A stretch of 64,000 nt of DNA. It comes from CAZQVN01 sp964596775. GTDB lineage: Bacteria; Eisenbacteria; RBG-16-71-46; JABDJR01; JAWXBZ01. Below the pieces are notes generated by a model. The model did not search any database and was not told the origin of the DNA. It was given only the letters and a program-made list of their open reading frames with translations. Positions 44,700 to 53,709 of this stretch are shown piece by piece. The stretch covers positions 1-64,000 of the forward strand of contig CAZQVN010000005.1 in the NCBI GenBank assembly GCA_964596775.1. The letters are read 5' to 3'. The position numbers and the translations under genes were made by a program. The first letter of the stretch is position 1, and every line of letters begins with the position of its first letter.

Positions 44700-47600
44700 G
44701 CGTCGGCGGGAAGAAGCTCATGAGCGGTCGCGGGAACCGGCCGGAGGATCGCGGCACGACCGGGTCGGGCCGTGACCGGCGTTCGTCCCGGCGCACCGGG
44801 GCCAGCCTGGTCCTTGTGCTGGTCCTGGCCGCTGCCGCAACGGGCCGCGCCCAGGTGACCACACCGGTGCCGCCCGCGGAACGGGGGCGCGCCGATGCCG
44901 AGCGGGCCGGATTCCACGACGCCGGCAACATCCGCACGATCTTCTGGAACTACGGAATGGTCGGCGACTACCCCGCGGACCCGCAGAACGTGGACCTCTC
45001 CGTGTTTCATTCCGTGGAGGTGCCGAAGGGGGGCGGCATGAACTACTCCGACGGCATCACCCCGTTCGTCCTCGCCCGCATCATCCAGGCCGACGGCGAA
45101 CCGGCCTACATCATGGAAACCGGTTTCCGCGAGCGCCAGGGGATCAGCCCGTTCTTCAACCGGGTGATGCGCTTCGAGCCGCGCCCGGGCTACGCCCAGG
45201 CCGACCCGGTCAAGAATCCGGCCCGCTCGCCGGCCATCAGCAGCGACCCCCGCACCTGGCCCGACTCCTGGCCCGACAAGCGGAACGACCCCGACGATCC
45301 GGGCTGGGCCGGCAGCTGGAACGGCTACTTCGGCAAGCAGATCGTGGCCGACCAGGAAAGCTATTCGGTGATGGACGACAACTACTACGACGCGTGGAAC
45401 TACTACCCGGACTCCCGCGACTCGACCCGCCGGGGGCTGGGGCTGCGCATCGAGGTCCGCGGTTTCCAGTGGGCCAATCCCCAGGCGCGCAACGTGGTGT
45501 TCTGGCACTACGACATCACGAACGAAAGCACGACGGACTACGACGACAACATCGTGTTCGGCCTGTACATGGATTCCGGCGTCGGCGGCTCCGCGCTGTC
45601 CTGCGACGGGATCTTCGAGTCGGACGACGACAACGCGTTCTTCGACCGGACGTTCGACAAGGACGTCCTCAACCTTGTCTACACCTGGGACAAGTTCGGC
45701 CACGGCCGGGATCTCAGCGGCAACTGCGGCCGCACCGGGTATCTCGGCTACGCGTATCTCGAAACGCCGGGCAATGCCACCGACGGCGTGGACAACGATC
45801 TCGACGGCATCACCGACGAAAAGCGGGACGGCGGGCCCGGGGAGATGGTCGTCGGCGAGGACGCGATCCGCGCCCGGGTGGCGTCACGCTACGTGCTGTC
45901 GCAGTTCGAGGCGGAGTATGGTCCGCTGGAGAACCGCCCGGCGTTCCGGGCCGGCGTGTGGTGGACCGGCGACGAGGACATGGACTGGACCGCCGAGCTC
46001 CAGGATCTCGGGGCCGACGGCCTCGAGGGAACCGGCGACCTCGGCGAAGGGGACGGCATCCCGACGGCCGGCGAGCCGAATTTCGACCGCACCGACCTGA
46101 ACGAATCGGACCAGATCGGCCTGACCGGGTTCAAGATCAACCGGATCCGGGCCGGCCAGGGGAACCCCGACCAGACGACGGACGGCATCCTGTTCTACAC
46201 GGACCAGGCGAACTGGCCGGAACGGCTGTTCACCCAGTTCTCGAGCCCCGACTCCGCCACCCGTTTCGGTGCGCCGATCGCGTCGAACTACAACATCGGG
46301 TTCCTGTTCGCCTCCGGGCCGTTCAAGCTGAAGGCCGGCCAGACGGAACGGTTCAGCCTGGCCCTCGCCTACGGCGCCGACCTTCCCGGGCTCCGGCGGA
46401 CGGTCCAGACCGTCCAGCAGATCTACAACGCGAACTACCGGTTCGCGGTGCCGCCGCCCCAGCCCACGCTGACCGCCGAGGCCGGCGACGGCCGCGTGCG
46501 CCTGTCGTGGACGTCGAAATCGGAGCGGGGCGCCGATCCGGTCACCGGGGAGTTCGACTTCGAAGGGTACCGGATCTATCGCTCCACCGATCCCGAGTTC
46601 CGCGATCCGAAGGTCATCACGACCGCCACGGGTTCGGAGCCGATCGGAAACGGCCGGCCGATCGCCCAGTTCGATCTCGACAACGGGATCAACGGGTTCT
46701 CCACGATCACCGTGGAAGGGGTGGCCTACGACCTCGGCAACGACACCGGCCTCACCCACACCTGGACCGACACCACCGTCACGAACGGACAGATCTACTA
46801 CTACGCGGTGACGGCCTACGATCACGGTTCCGAGGCGTTCCAGTTCTACCCGTCGGAAAACGCGATCAACGTGTCGCGGACGCCGCGCGGCGGCGTGATC
46901 CTTCCCGACAACGTCGTCGAGGTCCGGCCGAATCCGCGGGTTCTCGGCTTCGTTTCCGCCACCGCGGATACCGCGCGCCAGGTGGCCGGGCGGGGCGTCG
47001 GCCGGGTCGACCTTCAGGTCGTCAATTCCGGCCTCGTGCCCGACGATCACCTGTTCAAGATCACGTTCCGGACCCCGGACGACACCCGCATCCGCGCGGA
47101 ATCGTACGCGCTGACCGACAGCACCACCGGCGAGATCCTGTTCGAAGGGGGCACCGACCTGTCCGGGGCGGGCGTGGGTCCCGTCGGCGCCGGACTTCTT
47201 CCGGTGATCTCCACCCGGACCACGGTGGCGGTGGACGCCGCGAAGAGCGGCTTTGCGCCGGGCAGCCCCACGAACACGCGGATCCGCGCGGAGTACCAGC
47301 CGGCGCTGTCGATCGACCTCAGGCGGCCCGGGTATCCCGACGACATCTCCATCGTGTTCGAGGACACGATCGTGGACACCTCGGTGGCGCTCGGCGTCTT
47401 CATCCCGGCCAAGCCGGCCCGGTTCCGGGTGTACGCGCACACCGCGGAGGGGGATCGCCAGATGGATTTCCGGTTCCGCGATTCCGACAACGACGGCCGG
47501 CTCTCGCGGGTGGATGAGTACATCGATGTGGTCACCTACGACCCGGCGGCGCCGACCATCGCCCAGGCCACCTGGCGGGCCCAGCTGGACACGCTGGGGC

Positions 47601-48055
47601 AGGCGGAACGGGGGCCGATCCGCCCGGCCGGCGCCGGAGACCGCTACGACCTGGTCCTGACCCGGCCGCTCAGCTCCGACGACGTGTTCGTGTTCGACAC
47701 GAAGGGGGAGGGGATCGACGACGACGCGGCCCGGCTGCAGTTCAGGACGAAGCCGTACGTCGTGCCGAATCCCTACGTCGGCTCGGCGAGTTTCGAACCG
47801 GAGCGCTTCGCGGTGTCCGGCCGGGGAGAGCGCCGGCTGGAATTCCGCGGCCTCCCGGTGTCCTGCACGATCCGGATCTTCACCGTCCGCGGCGAACTCG
47901 TCCAGACGCTGCGTCACGACGGGTCGGAGGACGGCTACGTGCCCTGGAACCTGCGGACCCGGGACAATCTCGACGCGGCTCCGGGGCTGTACATCTTTCA
48001 CGTCGACGCCGGATCCCTGGGATCCAGCACCGGCAAGTTCGCCATCATCAAGTGA
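44696..48055 (+). CDS. Large secreted protein, fibronectin-III-like, with PNP tail; probable receptor partner
   Basis: 1119 residues. Arg-rich n-region and hydrophobic core (ASLVLVLVLAAAATG) make a long signal peptide. Residues about 40-560 show a conserved-looking but unnamed domain with aromatic-rich blocks (NIRTIFWNYGMVGDYP, WNGYFGKQIVADQESY, VVFWHYDITNES) and an Asp-rich calcium-type loop (DGVDNDLDGITDE). A fibronectin-III-like module follows (RLSWTSKSERGADP to YYYAVTAYDHG). The tail (YVVPNPYVGSASFEPERF, GLYIFHVD) is a type-A-like sorting domain. Tight ATGA overlap with the TonB receptor and the PorV-like gene 11 bases downstream suggests an outer-membrane complex. Function unknown. Confidence 0.8.
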   Translation: MSVGGKKLMSGRGNRPEDRGTTGSGRDRRSSRRTGASLVLVLVLAAAATGRAQVTTPVPPAERGRADAERAGFHDAGNIRTIFWNYGMVGDYPADPQNVDLSVFHSVEVPKGGGMNYSDGITPFVLARIIQADGEPAYIMETGFRERQGISPFFNRVMRFEPRPGYAQADPVKNPARSPAISSDPRTWPDSWPDKRNDPDDPGWAGSWNGYFGKQIVADQESYSVMDDNYYDAWNYYPDSRDSTRRGLGLRIEVRGFQWANPQARNVVFWHYDITNESTTDYDDNIVFGLYMDSGVGGSALSCDGIFESDDDNAFFDRTFDKDVLNLVYTWDKFGHGRDLSGNCGRTGYLGYAYLETPGNATDGVDNDLDGITDEKRDGGPGEMVVGEDAIRARVASRYVLSQFEAEYGPLENRPAFRAGVWWTGDEDMDWTAELQDLGADGLEGTGDLGEGDGIPTAGEPNFDRTDLNESDQIGLTGFKINRIRAGQGNPDQTTDGILFYTDQANWPERLFTQFSSPDSATRFGAPIASNYNIGFLFASGPFKLKAGQTERFSLALAYGADLPGLRRTVQTVQQIYNANYRFAVPPPQPTLTAEAGDGRVRLSWTSKSERGADPVTGEFDFEGYRIYRSTDPEFRDPKVITTATGSEPIGNGRPIAQFDLDNGINGFSTITVEGVAYDLGNDTGLTHTWTDTTVTNGQIYYYAVTAYDHGSEAFQFYPSENAINVSRTPRGGVILPDNVVEVRPNPRVLGFVSATADTARQVAGRGVGRVDLQVVNSGLVPDDHLFKITFRTPDDTRIRAESYALTDSTTGEILFEGGTDLSGAGVGPVGAGLLPVISTRTTVAVDAAKSGFAPGSPTNTRIRAEYQPALSIDLRRPGYPDDISIVFEDTIVDTSVALGVFIPAKPARFRVYAHTAEGDRQMDFRFRDSDNDGRLSRVDEYIDVVTYDPAAPTIAQATWRAQLDTLGQAERGPIRPAGAGDRYDLVLTRPLSSDDVFVFDTKGEGIDDDAARLQFRTKPYVVPNPYVGSASFEPERFAVSGRGERRLEFRGLPVSCTIRIFTVRGELVQTLRHDGSEDGYVPWNLRTRDNLDAAPGLYIFHVDAGSLGSSTGKFAIIK

Positions 48056-48066
48056 GGAGGAGGACA

Positions 48067-49074
48067 ATGCGGTTCATGGCGGCGTTCCTGCTGCTGACGG
48101 TGATGGGGGCCGGGGAGAGTCTTGCCCAGAGCAAGACCGGCACGACGATCGGCCAGTTCATGAACATCGAGCCCGGGGCCCGGCACGCGGGGATGGGCAA
48201 CGCCGGCGTGGCCCTCGACGGGGGGATCCAGTCCGTCTTCTACAACCCGGCGGCGCTCGGCGCCATGGAAAAGGGCGCGATCCAGTTCACCCACAGCGAG
48301 TGGTTCGAGGGGATCAACTACGACTACGCGGCGGGCGTCCTGCACCTGAAGGGCCTCGGCACGTTCATGGCCGGCGTCACCGCGCTGAACTCCGGCGACA
48401 TCGAGGTGCGCACGGTCGGCAACCCGCTCGGCACCGGTGAGCTCTACTCCGCGTCCGACATCGCGCTGAGTCTCGGCTACGGCCGGAAGGTCACCAGCCG
48501 GTTTTCGGCCGGCCTCCGCCTCAACTATGTCCACGAGTCGATCTGGAATTCGTCCGAGAATCACGCCACCGTGGACGTCGGCTCCGTGTACCAGCTCGCG
48601 GAAAACGGCCTCAGGCTCGGCGCGGGCATTTCCAATGTCGGGACGAACGCCCGCTACTCGGGATCCGACCTGGCCATCCAGTACGACGGGGATCCCGACC
48701 GCTACGGCGACAACAGCGCCCTCCCCGCCGAGCAGTTCACCGACCGCTTTCCGGTTCCGATCCTGTTCCGGGTCGGCGTCGCCTGGCCGAAACCGCTCGG
48801 CGACAACAGCCGCCTGCTCGTGGCGGTCGACGCGTTTCATCCCAGCGACAACACCGAGAGCATCAGCGGCGGCGCCGAATGGACGTACCGCAACACGATG
48901 TCGCTGCGGGCAGGGTACCAGAACCTGTTCCAGGAGGAATCCGCCGTGGGGCTGACGCTCGGGGTGGGGATCCAGGGGGGCGGAACGGGGGGACGTTTTC
49001 ACTTCGACTACGCGTGGGCGGCTCACGAATACCTGCAGGAGACGCACCGCCTGACTTTTGTTCTGGGTTTTTAG
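48067..49074 (+). CDS. PorV/PorQ-family outer-membrane barrel protein
   Basis: 335 residues. Signal peptide (ending ESLAQ), then the family's opening FMNIEPGARHAGMGNAGVAL and SVFYNPAALGAM, followed by beta strands and C-terminal RLTFVLGF. PorV shuttles type IX cargo to the surface attachment machinery; family members also occur where no full system is known. It sits between two genes with sorting tails, which supports a role in their export. GAGGAGGAGG precedes the ATG. Confidence 0.9.
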   Translation: MRFMAAFLLLTVMGAGESLAQSKTGTTIGQFMNIEPGARHAGMGNAGVALDGGIQSVFYNPAALGAMEKGAIQFTHSEWFEGINYDYAAGVLHLKGLGTFMAGVTALNSGDIEVRTVGNPLGTGELYSASDIALSLGYGRKVTSRFSAGLRLNYVHESIWNSSENHATVDVGSVYQLAENGLRLGAGISNVGTNARYSGSDLAIQYDGDPDRYGDNSALPAEQFTDRFPVPILFRVGVAWPKPLGDNSRLLVAVDAFHPSDNTESISGGAEWTYRNTMSLRAGYQNLFQEESAVGLTLGVGIQGGGTGGRFHFDYAWAAHEYLQETHRLTFVLGF

Positions 49075-49108
49075 CCGGTCAAGAATGCCGGGGAGAGGAT
49101 CTTCGCTG

Positions 49109-50746
49109 ATGGACACCATGAACCCTGGAATAGGGTACCGGAGGCACCGGAAGGCAACGCTGTCGTTCCTGTTGCCGTTCCTGCTGTTGCCCGCCCTGAT
49201 CACGATGCCGCGGCCGGCGGCGGCGCTGACCAACGAGGCGCTGCTGGACACGCTGCAGCGCACCGCCTTCAATTTCTTCTGGTTCGAGGCGAACCCGGCC
49301 AACGGCCTGATCCGGGACCGCAGCACCGGTGGATCGCCGGCGAGCATCGCGTCGGTCGGTTTCGGCCTCTCGGCGATCTGCGTCGGCATCGACCACGGCT
49401 GGGTCACCCGCACGGACGGCCGGGCCCGCGTGCTGACCACGCTGAACACGTTCTGGACCGGCCCGCAGGGGAGCGCGGCCAGCGGCACGATCGGCTACAA
49501 GGGTTTCTTCTACCACTTTCTCGACATGAACACGGCGCGGCGGTTCACGACCTGGAGCAACGTCGAACTGTCCAGCATCGACACGGCGCTGCTGCTGGCC
49601 GGAATTCTCGACTGCCGCCAGTACTTCAACACCTCGGATCCGCTGGACATCCAGGTCCGGGCGCTGGCCGACTCGATCTATCGGCGCACCGACTGGGAGT
49701 TCATGCGGAACTCGGGCGTCGGCCTGCGGATGGGCTGGCTTCCCGGCACCGGGTTTTCCGGGTTCGGCACCTGGACCGGGTACAACGAGTCGATGATCAT
49801 GTACCTCCTCGCGCTGGGATCGCCCACCCATCCGAATCCAACATCGGTGTGGGGTACATGGTTCAGCACCTACAGCTGGCAAACCCACTACGGGCACTCG
49901 TTCGTCGTCTTCCCGCCGCTGTTCGGACACCAGTATTCGCATTGCTGGGTCGACTTCCGGAACAAGGACGACTATTACATGCGCTTCAAGAACATCACCT
50001 ACTTCGACAATTCGCGGCTGGCCACGCTGGCCCAGCGCGATTACTGCATCGCGAATCCGGGCGGGTGGACAGGGTACTCGGGCACGCTGTGGGGACTGAC
50101 CGCTTCGGACGGCCCGTTCGGCTACAACGCGCGGGGGGCGCCCCCGGCCCAGAACGACGACGGGACGATCACGCCGACCGCGGCCGCGGGCTCGATTCCG
50201 TTCGCACCGGAAGTCGTGATCCCGACGCTGCACAATTTCTTCGACAACTATCCGCTGCTCTGGGGCCCGTACGGGTTCAAGGATGCCCTGAACCCGACCT
50301 GGAACTGGTATGCCACGGATTACATCGGGATCGACCAGGGCCCGATCCTTCTCATGATCGAAAACCATCGCAACGAGAAGATCTGGCAGCGGTTCATGAC
50401 GAATCCCTACATCCAGACCGGCCTGGCCCGGGCGGGATTCCTCGACATCGTCGGAGTCGAGGAGGTTCCGCGCCCCGATCGACCCCGTGCGTTCCTGTTC
50501 CAGAACAGCCCCAACCCGTTCGAGGGCTCGACCCGGATCTCGTTCGAGCTGGCGGAACCGGCGGACGTTCGGCTCAGGCTGTTCGACGTGCACGGGCGGC
50601 TGGTCCGGAGCCTCGCCGACGACCGCCGCGAGGCGGGCGTCCATGAGGTCCTCCTGGACGGCCGTACGCTGGCCCCGGGGGTCTACTGGTACCGGCTGGA
50701 GACGGATGGAGTGGAAGCGAATCGCCGCAGCCTGGTGGTTCGCTGA
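49109..50746 (+). CDS. PF10091/GH144-type glucanase with sorting tail
   Basis: 545 residues. Long signal peptide (YRRHRKATLSFLLPFLLLPA, cleavage near AAA), the same (alpha/alpha)6 domain as the lipoprotein at 25239 (GIDHGWVTR, ELSSIDTALLLAG, GYNESMIMYLLALGSPTHP, PPLFGHQYSHCWVDFR, GIDQGPILLMIENH), then a C-terminal sorting domain (NSPNPFEGSTRISFEL, GVYWYRL). One paralogue is lipid-anchored, this one probably goes to the cell surface. Inferred activity: endo-beta-1,2-glucanase. GGGAGAGGA lies before the ATG at 49109; a second ATG is nine bases downstream. Last clear gene of the lacI operon. Confidence 0.88.
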   Translation: MDTMNPGIGYRRHRKATLSFLLPFLLLPALITMPRPAAALTNEALLDTLQRTAFNFFWFEANPANGLIRDRSTGGSPASIASVGFGLSAICVGIDHGWVTRTDGRARVLTTLNTFWTGPQGSAASGTIGYKGFFYHFLDMNTARRFTTWSNVELSSIDTALLLAGILDCRQYFNTSDPLDIQVRALADSIYRRTDWEFMRNSGVGLRMGWLPGTGFSGFGTWTGYNESMIMYLLALGSPTHPNPTSVWGTWFSTYSWQTHYGHSFVVFPPLFGHQYSHCWVDFRNKDDYYMRFKNITYFDNSRLATLAQRDYCIANPGGWTGYSGTLWGLTASDGPFGYNARGAPPAQNDDGTITPTAAAGSIPFAPEVVIPTLHNFFDNYPLLWGPYGFKDALNPTWNWYATDYIGIDQGPILLMIENHRNEKIWQRFMTNPYIQTGLARAGFLDIVGVEEVPRPDRPRAFLFQNSPNPFEGSTRISFELAEPADVRLRLFDVHGRLVRSLADDRREAGVHEVLLDGRTLAPGVYWYRLETDGVEANRRSLVVR

Positions 50747-50760
50747 TATTGGATCGAGGG

Positions 50761-50772
50761 AAACACGTGTTT
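50761..50772. promoter_or_regulatory. 12-bp palindrome AAACACGTGTTT
   Basis: Perfect palindrome 15 bases after the stop of the PF10091 gene, upstream of the next gene. It is followed by a CCCGG/CCGGG hairpin (about 50782-50795) and a TATACT that may be a -10 (50832-50837) with a poor -35. It may be an operator; it differs from the GTAAACGTTTAC sites. Confidence 0.45.
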
Positions 50773-50885
50773 ATTGATGTCCCCGGAACGCCGGGCGAAA
50801 AGGAGGTGGTCGAATCCCCGACATGGACCGGTATACTTGTGTTACTTCGTTGTGCAAAGAGTTTCATCACCGAAAGGAGCAGCCA

Positions 50886-51707
50886 GTGAAAACGCATCGT
50901 TATGGAAAGCTTGCCACGGGGGCCGTTCTCTTCGGAACCGCAATGGTTCTTGCTGCCGGCCTGGCTTCCGCTACGCCGAACATCAACAGCGCCGTTATGT
51001 GTCCGAGGGTATTCAACGACGACCCGTTCTCGAACCTGACCCAGATCAACAACTATCCCGCGCAGATCCTGTACGACGACGTGGCTTCCCCGGGAGCCAC
51101 CGGGTTCGCGAATCTCCACGTCTGGAAGCTGTCGAACAACGGCGTCAACATCGACGTCTTCGGCAACGCCGACAACTTTCGCGTGTGCGCGGACCTGTTG
51201 ATCACCGGAAACGGCCACTGCGAAGCCGGCCTGATGATCAATCCGTGGTGGAACCTCGGAAACTGCGGCGATGACGGCCGCTTCAACGTCCGGACCACCG
51301 ACGGCGAGATCGCCTGCTTCGGCGGCCGGCTGCCGTTCTACTCCTTCACCGGAAATCACGGCATCAACTACGTGAAGGGCAACCCGATCCGCCTCGAGAT
51401 GATCTACAAGGCCAACAGCAACACCGCGGCCAACCCGGCCACCATCGAGTACAAGGTGACCTACAACGCCACCAACTACTCGAGCGGTCCTCTGGCCTTC
51501 GACGAGGGCAATCCGGCCGAGAACCCGCCGCACGGCGTCTGGGGCATGCTGAGCCCGGCGGCCGTGGGTGGACATGTGCAGTACTTCGTCGGCGGTTCGC
51601 AGGGCGGCAATGCCCGGGCCGACTGGACGAACATCTGCTATGACAGCCTGGATCCGATCCCGGTGGAGAACACCACCTGGGGCGGCGTGAAGGCTCTCCA
51701 TCGCTAG
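50886..51707 (+). CDS. Secreted protein of unknown function
   Basis: 273 residues from a GTG at 50886 preceded by AAGGAGC. Basic start and a hydrophobic core ending LASA form a signal peptide. The mature part is beta-rich with many Asn/Gly/aromatic residues and five Cys (MCPRV, RVCADL, GHCEAG, GNCGDD, IACFGG, with one more near the end), suggesting disulfides and a jelly-roll-like fold (CADLLITGNGHCEAGLMINP). I do not recognise a family and there is no sorting tail. A terminator follows. It lies 139 bases after the glucanase and may have its own promoter. Confidence 0.75.
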   Translation: MKTHRYGKLATGAVLFGTAMVLAAGLASATPNINSAVMCPRVFNDDPFSNLTQINNYPAQILYDDVASPGATGFANLHVWKLSNNGVNIDVFGNADNFRVCADLLITGNGHCEAGLMINPWWNLGNCGDDGRFNVRTTDGEIACFGGRLPFYSFTGNHGINYVKGNPIRLEMIYKANSNTAANPATIEYKVTYNATNYSSGPLAFDEGNPAENPPHGVWGMLSPAAVGGHVQYFVGGSQGGNARADWTNICYDSLDPIPVENTTWGGVKALHR

Positions 51708-51728
51708 TCGTTCGAATTCCTGAAGCCA

Positions 51729-51764
51729 ACAGGGGGAGGCGTTCAGCCTCCCCCTGTTCTGTTT
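51729..51764 (+). terminator. Intrinsic terminator
   Basis: ACAGGGGGAGGC (51729-51740) pairs perfectly with GCCTCCCCCTGT (51746-51757) around a five-base loop, followed by TCTGTTT. It ends the plus-strand run of secreted-protein genes and may also stop minus-strand transcription from the ABC exporter. Confidence 0.85.
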
Positions 51765-51870
51765 CGGAGCGAAGGCCGGCACGGCCCGGCGGCGTTCGAC
51801 CTGCCGTCGACCGGGCAGCGCCTCCTCGAGGTCCCTGTCCCGCTGAAGGCGCCAGGGCCTTCCCCCGCAT

Positions 51871-53691
51871 CTATTCCAGCCCGGCGGCTTCGCCGATCTC
51901 CTGCCCCTTGTACTGCAGCTGGTACAGCTTCGAGTAGAGCCCGTCCAGCTTCAGCAGCTCCCGGTGCGACCCCTCCTCGCGGACCTCGCCGCGGTGCAGG
52001 ACGAGGATCCGGTCGGAGTCCTGGATCGTGGACAGCCGGTGCGCGATGACGATCGACGTCCGGTCGAGCAGCAGCCGGTGCAGCGCCTCCTGGATCAGCA
52101 GTTCCGTTTCGGTGTCGACGCTGGAGGTGGCCTCGTCGAGGACGAGGACCTTCGGTTCGTGGGCGAGGGCGCGGGCGAAAGCCAGGAGCTGCTTCTGGCC
52201 GACCGAGAGCGATGCCCCGCGCTCGCCGAGTTTCGTGTCGTAACCGTCCTTGAGCGGGGCCACGAAACGGTCGGCGTTCACGTGCTTCGCCGCGGCGATC
52301 ACCGCCTCGTCGGTGATGTTCGCGTCGCCGAGCCGGATGTTGTCGGCGATCGTCCCGCTGAACAGGAACACGTCCTGGAGCACGAGGCCGATCTGGCGGC
52401 GCACGGCCTGCTGGGGGAGCCGGCGGATATCGATGCCGTCGATGAGGATCCGCCCCTTCTGCACGTCGTAGAACCGGCAGAGGAGCGAGATGATCGTCGT
52501 CTTGCCGGATCCGGTGGCCCCGACGATCGCCATCGTCTCGCCGCGGCGGACCTTGAACGAGACGTCCCGGAGCACCCAGTCCTCGTTCTTGTAGGCGAAC
52601 CAGACATTCTTGAATTCTATGCTGTGCTCGAAACCTTTCCAGCATTCCGGAACCTCCGGTTCCGGAATGCTGGCACTCGTATCCAGCAGCTTGAAGATCC
52701 GCTCCGAGGAGGCCATGGCCGCCTGGAGGATGTTGTACTTTTCCGACAGGTCCATGATCGGCCGGTAGAACCGCCGCACGTACTGGATGAACGCCACCAG
52801 CACGCCCATCGTCAGCGCCCCGGCCGCGCCTTCCGGGGCCATCGTCTTGAGGCCGCCGTACCAGAGCACGAGGCCGAGCGCCACCGCGGAAATGAATTCC
52901 ACCAGCGGGTAGAACAGCGCGTAGTAGAAGATCGTCTTCAGGTGCGCCTGGAGGTGATCCTCGTTCAGCCGGTCGAAGTCGGCCCGGTTCGCCTCCTCGC
53001 GGTTGAAGATCTGCACGACCGACATCCCGGAGATGTTCTCCTGGAGGTAGGTGTTGATCCGGGCGATCCGCGTGCGCACCATCCGGTACGTTTCGCGCAC
53101 GCCGGCTCGGAACCACGCGGTGATCGCGAAGAGGATCGGCAGGACGAAGCAGGCCACCAGCGCCAGCCGCCAGTTCATCCAGAACATGATCGTGGTGATG
53201 CCGAGCAGCGTGACGAGGTCGCCGAACAGGGCCACCACGCCCGAGGTCAGCATTTCGTTCAGGACGTCCACGTCGCTGGTCAGCCGGGTGATCAGCCGCC
53301 CCACCGGGTTCCGGTCGAAGTACGACGTGGACAGGTTCATCTGGTGGCCGAAGATCTGCATCCGCAGCTCGTACATCACATCCTGCCCCGTCTTCTGCAT
53401 GATGTACGTCTGGTAGTAGGTCAGACCGAACGACAGGACGAGGCTCCCGAAATAGGCGAGAGTCACGAACAGGAGCCCCCGCGCGTCGCCGGCCGGCAGG
53501 TGCGTGTCGATCGCGATCTTCGTCAGCCACGGCCCCACGAGTTCCAGCGCCGACACGAGGACCAGCACGAACGTGGCCAGGACCACCGTCTTCCGGTGCG
53601 GCTTCAGGTAGCCGAGCAGGCGCCGCATCAGGCGGGCGTCGTAGGCCTTGCCGAGGATTTCGTCTTCGGGGAATGCGTCGGTGGTGCCCAT
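51871..53691 (-). CDS. Heterodimeric ABC exporter subunit with canonical catalytic site
   Basis: 606 residues: six-helix exporter membrane domain (residues about 30-325) and nucleotide-binding domain with Walker A GATGSGKTT, Walker B LVLDEATSSVD with the catalytic Glu, and a variant signature LSVGQKQL. It pairs with the gene ending 18 bases upstream. In TM287/288-type heterodimers the partner with canonical Glu and odd signature is the TM288 side; this matches. Likely a drug or lipid exporter; substrate unknown. Confidence 0.93.
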   Translation of the reverse strand: MGTTDAFPEDEILGKAYDARLMRRLLGYLKPHRKTVVLATFVLVLVSALELVGPWLTKIAIDTHLPAGDARGLLFVTLAYFGSLVLSFGLTYYQTYIMQKTGQDVMYELRMQIFGHQMNLSTSYFDRNPVGRLITRLTSDVDVLNEMLTSGVVALFGDLVTLLGITTIMFWMNWRLALVACFVLPILFAITAWFRAGVRETYRMVRTRIARINTYLQENISGMSVVQIFNREEANRADFDRLNEDHLQAHLKTIFYYALFYPLVEFISAVALGLVLWYGGLKTMAPEGAAGALTMGVLVAFIQYVRRFYRPIMDLSEKYNILQAAMASSERIFKLLDTSASIPEPEVPECWKGFEHSIEFKNVWFAYKNEDWVLRDVSFKVRRGETMAIVGATGSGKTTIISLLCRFYDVQKGRILIDGIDIRRLPQQAVRRQIGLVLQDVFLFSGTIADNIRLGDANITDEAVIAAAKHVNADRFVAPLKDGYDTKLGERGASLSVGQKQLLAFARALAHEPKVLVLDEATSSVDTETELLIQEALHRLLLDRTSIVIAHRLSTIQDSDRILVLHRGEVREEGSHRELLKLDGLYSKLYQLQYKGQEIGEAAGLE

Positions 53692-53709
53692 GGGTGCCCG
53701 GAGCGACGG

